Origin: Pseudomonas sp. LB-090624
GTDB taxonomy: Bacteria; Pseudomonadota; Gammaproteobacteria; Pseudomonadales; Pseudomonadaceae
DNA: 64,000 bases
Direction of reading: 5' to 3'
Assembly (NCBI RefSeq): GCF_003205205.1
Contig: NZ_QJRL01000011.1
Location: 62,001 to 126,000, forward strand
Shown: positions 58,774-64,000 of the stretch, one piece after another
Layout of the letters: each line of letters starts with the position of its first letter
How positions within the stretch are numbered: position 1 is the first letter of the stretch
Notes under the pieces: model-generated
The model's database searches: none
What the model was told of the DNA's origin: nothing
Seen by the model: only the letters and a program-made list of their open reading frames with translations
Program-made: the position numbers and the translations under genes

Positions 58774-61299
58774 TCAATAGGTGCCGCGCAGGGTCACCAT
58801 GAAGTTGCGTGGCTCACCATAGTAGTTGCCATAGGTCGAAGTACCCACGGTTTCGTAGTACTTCTTGTCGAACAGGTTGTTGCCGTTGAGCGTGACGTTC
58901 CAGTGATCATCGACACGGTATTCGACCAACGCGTTCCAGATCGCATAGCCGCTCTGGTCGAAGTCGAACGGGACGTTTCGCTCAACCAGCGCGCCGCTGC
59001 TGTCGTAGCGATTCACTGTACCGCTCATGTACGTGGCGCTTTGCACCTGCACGCCGCCGCCGACCTTGAAGTCGCTGAGGATACCCGGCAGCCGGTAGGT
59101 GCTGTACAGCTTGAACAGGTGCTTTGGCATCACCGTGCTCAGCGGCGCATCGGCGCTGCGGTTACGGTTCAGGTTGAAGGTGTAGCCCCCCACCAGCATC
59201 CAGTCCGGCAGCAGCTCGCCAGACAGCTCCATGTCGATGCCCTTGCTCACCACCTTACCGTTGGACACATAGCAGCAGCTGCCCGAGAAGCCGGCGTTGG
59301 TGGCCAGGAAGTTCGGGTCCTGCACCGCTTCGTTTTCGCGGGTGCTGTAGTACAGCGCCACGCTGGCGTTGAGTGCGCCATTGAACAACTCACCCTTGAG
59401 GCCGGTTTCGTAGGTTTTGCCGGTCATGGGCTCGAGCGGCGAACCGCTTTGCGCAGGGCCGCTGATTCGGCTGGACTGCGGTTTGTAGATTTCCGAATAG
59501 CTGACGTATGTCGACCATTGATCGTCAAGGTCGTAGACCAGGCCACCGAACGGGGTGACCTTCGTGCCTATACGCTGCTCCGGGCTGGAGATACTTGCTG
59601 GCGAGGTCAGATTGTTGGTGTAGGTCTGCCAAAAGTGGAAACGCTGCGCACGTGCCCCGACAATCAGGTGCAAGGGTTCGGCCAACTGCAACCGCAGGCT
59701 GCCGTACAGGCCGTACTGGCGTTGCGAGTTGGGGCTGTAGTCGCGCTTGTAGTCACGCCCATTGCCGGGGTCGTCGAACGCCGAGCTGTCGGGGTCGAAC
59801 ACGTTGGCGGGCGCGCCCGACGCGGCATAAGGCGCAGTGCCCAGCCACCGGCTGTCGATCTTCTGGTAGTCGGCACCGAAGACCACTTCATGGTCCAGAC
59901 CAAAGGCCTGGAAGTGGCCAGAGACGTTACCGTCATACAGGTGCTGCTCGTTCTCCTGGCGGGTCGAGGTGCCGTACCAGGTCGCTCCGGTATTGGTCAC
60001 CGGGTCCACTGCATTCAGAGTGGTCGCCGTCTTGAACAGCCCAAGGTCCCAAGTGTTGGTGTAGCTGAGGTTAAGCTTCCAGTCGTCGTTGAATCGGTGG
60101 TCCACCTTGGCGAAGTACTCGCGCGCGGTGGCGTCGAGGTAGGCCCACTTCTTGGTCAGGCCGGTATGCCGTGGCAGGTTCAGGTCAGCACCATTGCTGT
60201 AGCGCGGCACCGCGCTGTTGCTGCCGGTTTCGTGGGATTTGTTGTAGCGAGCACCGAAGGTGAGCATGGTGTCGTCCGTAACGTCCGCCTCCAGCACGCC
60301 ATACACCAACGGCCGCTCGGTGGCGCGGTTGTCGGTGAAATACTGGCGATCGGTGTTGGACATCACCAGGCGACCGCGCACGCGGCCATCCCAGCCCAGC
60401 GGGCCGGAAAGGTCGAATTCCTGGCGATAGTTGTCCCAGCTACCGGCCGACAGGGTCAGCTTCAGCTGGTTAAAAGAAGTCGGCCGCTTGCGCACCATGT
60501 TGATGATGCCACCCGGGTCACCCGAGCCACCATACAACGCAGCAGTACCGCGCAGTACCTCGATGTGGTCGAACTCGGCCAGTTCGAAGATGTTCGACGA
60601 ATAGAATGAACCCATCGCGGTGCCCAGCGCCTGAGGCGCAGCGCCGTCGATCTGCAGGTTCTGGATACTGAAACCACGCGAGAGGAAGTCCTGGGTGCGG
60701 AAGGTGGTGCTCTGGGTGACGATGCCCGGCGTCACTTTCATCGCCTGGTTGATGTCGGTCAGTTGCTGGTCTTCAATCAGCTGGCGGGTCACGATCGACA
60801 CCGATTGCGGCGTCTGGCGCAGGCTGGTCGGGGTCTTGGAGCCAACGCTGATCAGGCCCGGTGCATAGGAGCCGGTGTTCTCGGTACTCTGGCCCATGCC
60901 CTGCCCGGCTACTGTGGTCACGCCAAGTTCCAGCGCGTCACTGCTCACCGCCGATTGCGGCTCGGCCACCAGCCGGTAGCCGTTATCGCTACGCTCTACC
61001 CGGTAGCCACTGCCGGCCAGCAGCACGGCAAAACCGCTGTCCACCGAATACAGACCATGCAGGCCGTTGCTGTGCAGGCCGGCCAGTGCTTCGGGGGTGA
61101 AGGCCAGCGACACGGCGGCTTGCTGGGCATAGCTACCCAGCGCCTGGGCCAGGTTGCCGGCGGGCACTTCGAAGCTGCGGCGGGCGGCCTCCTCGGCGAC
61201 AGCCGGCAGGGCCGCAACGGACAGGGCCAGCCCGGCACAGGAAAGGCGCAAGGCCAGGGCTAGCGGGCTGAGGACGGGGTGGCCAGGGAATCGGCGCAT
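58774..61299 (-). CDS. TonB-dependent siderophore receptor with N-terminal signalling domain (FpvA/FoxA-like)
   Basis: This 841-residue receptor has a signal peptide (to about residue 35), an STN domain at about 40-95 (FEVPAGNLAQALGSYAQQAAVSLAFTPEALAG), a plug domain (TSLRQTPQSVSIVTRQLIEDQQ, then RGFSIQNLQIDG, RGTAALYGGSGDPGG) and a barrel ending in T-Y. The start ATG at 61299 has AAGGAG upstream. The matching FecI-FecR pair directly upstream means it also signals. Ferric-hydroxamate or pyoverdine type ligands are plausible. Confidence 0.92.
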   Translation of the reverse strand: MRRFPGHPVLSPLALALRLSCAGLALSVAALPAVAEEAARRSFEVPAGNLAQALGSYAQQAAVSLAFTPEALAGLHSNGLHGLYSVDSGFAVLLAGSGYRVERSDNGYRLVAEPQSAVSSDALELGVTTVAGQGMGQSTENTGSYAPGLISVGSKTPTSLRQTPQSVSIVTRQLIEDQQLTDINQAMKVTPGIVTQSTTFRTQDFLSRGFSIQNLQIDGAAPQALGTAMGSFYSSNIFELAEFDHIEVLRGTAALYGGSGDPGGIINMVRKRPTSFNQLKLTLSAGSWDNYRQEFDLSGPLGWDGRVRGRLVMSNTDRQYFTDNRATERPLVYGVLEADVTDDTMLTFGARYNKSHETGSNSAVPRYSNGADLNLPRHTGLTKKWAYLDATAREYFAKVDHRFNDDWKLNLSYTNTWDLGLFKTATTLNAVDPVTNTGATWYGTSTRQENEQHLYDGNVSGHFQAFGLDHEVVFGADYQKIDSRWLGTAPYAASGAPANVFDPDSSAFDDPGNGRDYKRDYSPNSQRQYGLYGSLRLQLAEPLHLIVGARAQRFHFWQTYTNNLTSPASISSPEQRIGTKVTPFGGLVYDLDDQWSTYVSYSEIYKPQSSRISGPAQSGSPLEPMTGKTYETGLKGELFNGALNASVALYYSTRENEAVQDPNFLATNAGFSGSCCYVSNGKVVSKGIDMELSGELLPDWMLVGGYTFNLNRNRSADAPLSTVMPKHLFKLYSTYRLPGILSDFKVGGGVQVQSATYMSGTVNRYDSSGALVERNVPFDFDQSGYAIWNALVEYRVDDHWNVTLNGNNLFDKKYYETVGTSTYGNYYGEPRNFMVTLRGTY

Positions 61300-61375
61300 G
61301 GTGGATCGGCTCCTTGTTCTTGATCGGTTGGCCTCTTGTCTGACGGGCCACTGCGCAGAAGCGGAACCACCTGAA

Positions 61376-62347
61376 TCAATTTTCTCGTGAGACGGGCTCG
61401 ACCGTGGTCCACCAGCGGCCAACGCCGCCGATACGAATCGGCAGCGCCTCGGCCAGCAGGCGCAGGGCCCTTTCGCTGTCATCCAGAGGCAGCACCGCCG
61501 ACACCTTGATCGCCTGCATTGCCTGGCGATCGAAGCGCAGCACGCCACGGCGTTGCTCGGCCAAGGCATCGAGCACCTGGTCGAGCGGTACGCCGTCGGC
61601 CACCAACTGGTGATGCTGCCAGGCCCGATCGACCCGCGCCGGGTCGATGGCCGGCAACGGGCCAAGCCCTTCACGCGCCACCCATGCCCGCTCTCCCGGG
61701 CCGACGACCAACTGATCGCCGGACAAGGCAGTGCGCGCCTCGACCCGGGACTCAAGCATGGTCAGCTCGCTGCGAGCGTGGCCGTGTCTGACCACGAAGC
61801 GCGTGCCCAGGGCCTTGAAGCTGCCTTCGTCGGTCTGTATCACGAAGGGTCGCGTCGGGTCATGACTGACATCCACCAGCACCTGGCCATGCAGCAGGCG
61901 GATGCGCCGCTCGCCAGTGCTGAAGTCGACATCCACGGCAGAGTTGCCCGCCAAGGTCAGCTGCGAGCCATCTTCCAAGGTTTGGCTGCGCCACTCCGCA
62001 GGCGCGGTACGCAAGTCGGCCAGCCAGTCGCGCGGGGTTCCACCGGAAAGGCTCAGTGTGCCCAGCAAGGAGATTGTCAGGGCCAAACCGAGCAAAGTGC
62101 GCCGTGCGCCCGAGCCTGGAGCCGAAACCTGTACGCCGACGCGCAGCCCCGCGCCCACCGGTCCGCGTTGCTCGCGCAGTGCCTGCACCTGGCTGATCAC
62201 CCCTTGCATGCGGCGCAAGGTGGCGCCGTGGCGTGGGTCTGCCTGCAGCCAGGCGTCGAACTCACGCGCCTCGTCGGCATCCAGCTCACCTTCGCCCAGG
62301 CACAGGGCCCATTCGGCCGCTTCCTGTTCGATACGCGAGGGATTCAC
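61376..62347 (-). CDS. FecR-family sigma regulator
   Basis: This 323-residue protein has the N-terminal FecR domain (RIEQEAAEWALCLGEGELDADEAREFDAWL), one membrane segment near residues 82-102 and a periplasmic FecR domain. The GTG at 62347 overlaps the sigma-gene stop (GTGA), which couples the two. It sits between sigma factor and receptor. Confidence 0.9.
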   Translation of the reverse strand: MNPSRIEQEAAEWALCLGEGELDADEAREFDAWLQADPRHGATLRRMQGVISQVQALREQRGPVGAGLRVGVQVSAPGSGARRTLLGLALTISLLGTLSLSGGTPRDWLADLRTAPAEWRSQTLEDGSQLTLAGNSAVDVDFSTGERRIRLLHGQVLVDVSHDPTRPFVIQTDEGSFKALGTRFVVRHGHARSELTMLESRVEARTALSGDQLVVGPGERAWVAREGLGPLPAIDPARVDRAWQHHQLVADGVPLDQVLDALAEQRRGVLRFDRQAMQAIKVSAVLPLDDSERALRLLAEALPIRIGGVGRWWTTVEPVSREN

Positions 62348-62871
62348 GGTTCGGCAATGTCCAGCGTGCGGTGGCAATGGATCAAGGCCTGGGCCAGGTA
62401 CTTGCGCACCATGCGTGGGGAAATCTGCAGGCGTTTAGCAATCTGAGGCTGGGTCAGGTCGTCCAAATAGTAACCGACGAAGGCCTCGCGGGCATTCAGG
62501 TGCAGGCCTTCCAGCAGGAAAGCGATCTGCTCCAGCGCTTCGAGGGTGATGAGGATGCTTTCGGGAGACTGGTGCCCTTCCAGCGCCTCGGCAGCCAAGG
62601 CAAGTTCGCTGAGGTAGGCCTCTTCGATTTGCTGTCGGCGGACCCGGTCGATCAACAGGCGGCGTGCAGTGGTACTGAGGTAGGCGCGTGGCTCGCGCAT
62701 GCCCAGCAAGGCATCACGCGAGGCCAGGATGCGCACGAAGGTGTCCTGGGCCAGGTCGGCTGCGCTGTGCGAACAACGCAGCTTGCGACGTAGCCAGCTG
62801 AAAAGCCAGCCATGGTGCTCGCTGTATAGCTGTTCAAGCGGGTACGGGCTCGGTGAGTCGGCTACGGGCAT
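62344..62871 (-). CDS. ECF sigma factor, FecI-type
   Basis: This 175-residue protein has sigma region 2 (AADLAQDTFVRILASRDA, then RAYLSTTARRLLIDRVRRQQ) and region 4 (LTQPQIAKRLQISPRMVRKYLAQALIHC). It should drive the receptor gene under FecR control. I use the ATG at 62871; a GTG at 62886 is possible. A perfect palindrome lies about 30 bp upstream. Confidence 0.92.
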   Translation of the reverse strand: MPVADSPSPYPLEQLYSEHHGWLFSWLRRKLRCSHSAADLAQDTFVRILASRDALLGMREPRAYLSTTARRLLIDRVRRQQIEEAYLSELALAAEALEGHQSPESILITLEALEQIAFLLEGLHLNAREAFVGYYLDDLTQPQIAKRLQISPRMVRKYLAQALIHCHRTLDIAEP

Positions 62872-62902
62872 GGGGCACCGGGACACAAGTGAGAATTGTT
62901 CC

Positions 62903-62919
62903 CGAATAGTAGCTATTCG
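62903..62919. promoter_or_regulatory. Perfect palindrome upstream of the second fecI (Fur-like operator candidate)
   Basis: CGAATAG-TAG-CTATTCG is a perfect 7-3-7 inverted repeat 32 bp before the fecI start. It matches the Fur consensus at about 9 of 19 positions, mainly in the AAT...ATT core. The left half CGAATAGTA is also found upstream of the first fecI (11896-11904). Confidence 0.5.
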
Positions 62920-62927
62920 CCGTAAGA

Positions 62928-63491
62928 CTATGCAACAGGTGGTTCGAGCAACAAGCCGTAAATGCCAGAGTCGGACAGCTCACCTGCCACCCACCAACGG
63001 GCCCGCAAGGTGCCTTCCAGGACAAAACCCTGGCGCTCCAGGGTGCGTGCCGAGCCTTGGTTGCGCGGGTCGATTTCGCCTTCCAGGCGGCGCATGTGCA
63101 GGGTGTGGGCGAGGTAGTCGATGAAGCAGGTCAGCGCTTCGTCCATGTAGCCCCTGCCCTGCACGGCGCTGGCCAGGCAGTAGCCGATTTCGCCACGGCG
63201 GGAAATGTCGTCGATGTTGAACAGCTGGACCATGCCGATCAGTTCGCCGTTGTCGCGGCGGTACATGCCGAGCTTGAGTTGGTCGCCATTGGCATAGGCT
63301 TCGCGGTCGGCGGCCAGGGCACTTTCGGCCTCGGCCAGGTCTTGCCAGGGTGCATGGTGCCAATAGCGCATGACCTCGGGGTCGGCCATGATCGCCAGCC
63401 ACTGCGCGGCATCGGCATGGCGCATGGGGCGCAGTTGCAGGCGTGGGCTGTCGAGGCAGAGGTCACTGGGGAAACTGCGGGGTGGGGTCAC
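62928..63491 (-). CDS. RimJ/RimL-type GNAT acetyltransferase
   Basis: This 187-residue protein has the RimJ/RimL pattern (SPRLQLRPMRHADAAQWLAIM, then E-I-G-Y-C-L and R-N-Q-G-S-A-R-T-L-E-R-Q-G-F), used for acetylation of ribosomal protein N-termini or small molecules. I choose the GTG at 63491, which has AGGAGA at 6 bp spacing, over the ATG at 63509, which lacks an SD. It ends just before the promoter region of the second fecI. Confidence 0.88.
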   Translation of the reverse strand: MTPPRSFPSDLCLDSPRLQLRPMRHADAAQWLAIMADPEVMRYWHHAPWQDLAEAESALAADREAYANGDQLKLGMYRRDNGELIGMVQLFNIDDISRRGEIGYCLASAVQGRGYMDEALTCFIDYLAHTLHMRRLEGEIDPRNQGSARTLERQGFVLEGTLRARWWVAGELSDSGIYGLLLEPPVA

Positions 63492-63924
63492 GCCGGATCT
63501 CCTGTCCATTGCTGGGGAGATGACAGTTTACCGTCAAGTGCAGGGTTGAGGCATCCCGGGGCTGCTTTGCAGCCCATCGCGGCACAAGGCCGCTACCAAG
63601 CTACGCGATCCACTGCAGGAGCATTTTCGTTTACGAATAACAACATCCATATTCGACAGCGCGAAAGCGAAAACGAAGTAAATATTTTGCTAAGGCTTGG
63701 AAATAATGTAATGAGTTAGCCTGGCTCACTCGTTCAAGCAAACTAGGCTCTGTCCGAAAAGTCTTGGGACGCAGGTCAGGCAAGGCGAAAACAGCCGAGG
63801 AACGGCCGAGGTCGCGCCCGACTGTACTGGCGTACATGAGCATCCCGAGGCTGTTTTCAACGCAGCATGAACAAGTATCAAGGCTTTTCGTACAGAGCCT
63901 AGCTAACTCATCCGTGCAAATAAA
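63492..63924. other. ~430-bp intergenic stretch with hairpin and MITE-like element
   Basis: GGGCTGC-TTT-GCAGCCC (63559-63575) is a perfect 7-bp hairpin of repeat type. An AT-rich stretch (63620-63715) follows without a gene, then the MITE-like element. I see no RNA gene or promoter with confidence. Confidence 0.5.
63747..63898. mobile_element. MITE-like element with CTAG target duplication
   Basis: The 152-bp element is bounded by inverted repeats that match at about 20 of 22 positions (left end GGCTCTGTCCGAAAAGTCTT; right end complement GGCTCTGTACGAAAAGCCTT). CTAG flanks both sides (63743-63746 and 63899-63902), the target preferred by IS5-group elements. A nested inverted repeat (GAAAACAGCC... 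/ ...GGCTGTTTTC) makes a long hairpin inside. It encodes nothing, so it must be mobilised by a transposase elsewhere. Confidence 0.75.
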
Positions 63925-64000
63925 TCAGGCCACCTCGGCCCCATCATCCGGCCAATGCGGCTCGTTGGCCTCTGGCGGGGTCAGCGGCGGCAAACCATAC
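63925..64000 (-). CDS. 3' end of an unidentified minus-strand gene
   Basis: The minus strand is open from the window end to a TGA at 63925 with the C-terminus YGLPPLTPPEANEPHWPDDG followed by AEVA. The proline/acidic tail is not enough to name a family. The 5' part lies beyond the window. Confidence 0.4.
   Translation of the reverse strand, partial: YGLPPLTPPEANEPHWPDDGAEVA

Noticed and set aside
58774..61755. 993-codon frame suggesting a FecR-receptor fusion
   Set aside because: The extension beyond 61299 overlaps fecR in another frame; a normal start with SD and signal peptide exists at 61299.

Overview
The window looks like core chromosome of a Pseudomonas putida-group bacterium. Supporting signs are the high GC content, the classic gene order (der-bamB-yfgM-hisS-ispG-rodZ-pilF-rlmN-ndk, then the complete isc operon with hscBA, fdx and iscX, then cysE-trmJ | suhB, then yajC-secD-secF and queA-tgt next to a tRNA-Leu gene), a pseudomonad-type PiuC/PiuA locus, and many REP hairpins built on a GCGGGYTTRCCCGC core between genes. 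The species assignment is inferred from gene content and order, not from a search.

Layout. 1-2240: end of an FAD amine oxidoreductase, a small cupin and a polyamine-binding protein, all suggesting polyamine/amine uptake and breakdown. 2248-7860: prfC (RF3) convergent with that group, then a four-gene quaternary-amine (osmoprotectant) ABC transporter. 7858-11875: first iron-regulation cassette (sigma factor FecI, anti-sigma FecR, TonB receptor). 12370-13533: ornithine decarboxylase. 13585-20280: Sel1 protein and PiuC-type dioxygenase, divergent from a PiuA-type TonB receptor, followed by a PepSY/flavodoxin-reductase membrane fusion. 20348-22275: omega-amidase-like hydrolase and methionine-type aminotransferase, overlapping, so probably methionine salvage. 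22425-39083: a long mostly minus-strand housekeeping block (ribosome GTPase, outer-membrane assembly, tRNA charging, isoprenoid, cell shape, type IV pilus, RNA methylation, Fe-S assembly, cysteine synthesis). 39139-46100: suhB, a glycine-zipper protein, SecDF-YajC, and Tgt/QueA for queuosine.

46206-49560 is the one clearly accessory stretch. A tRNA-Leu(CAA) gene with its own promoter and terminator is followed by a frameshifted membrane-protein gene, an IS66 transposase remnant, a GNAT gene, about 650 bp of unassigned sequence, an AT-richer exported SMP-30/gluconolactonase-like gene, and then a 23-bp tRNA 3' fragment plus terminator. This looks like the scar of one or more insertions at a tRNA locus.

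49757-58706 returns to ordinary chromosome: a lipoprotein of serine-protease type, a GNAT enzyme, a bestrophin-like channel, then a selenium locus in which a putative selenate/oxyanion ABC transporter is divergent from selD-selU (selenophosphate and 2-selenouridine tRNA). LprI-like and membrane proteins follow. 58774-62871 is a second FecI-FecR-TonB receptor cassette. 62928-64000 holds a RimJ/RimL-type acetyltransferase, a 152-bp MITE-like element flanked by CTAG, and the end of an unidentified minus-strand gene.

I did not find a clearly new multi-gene system. The most worthwhile leads are the tRNA-Leu scar, the MITE, two perfect palindromes upstream of iron-uptake genes, a terminator whose loop carries a perfect -10 box upstream of ndk, and the selenium uptake/utilisation cluster.
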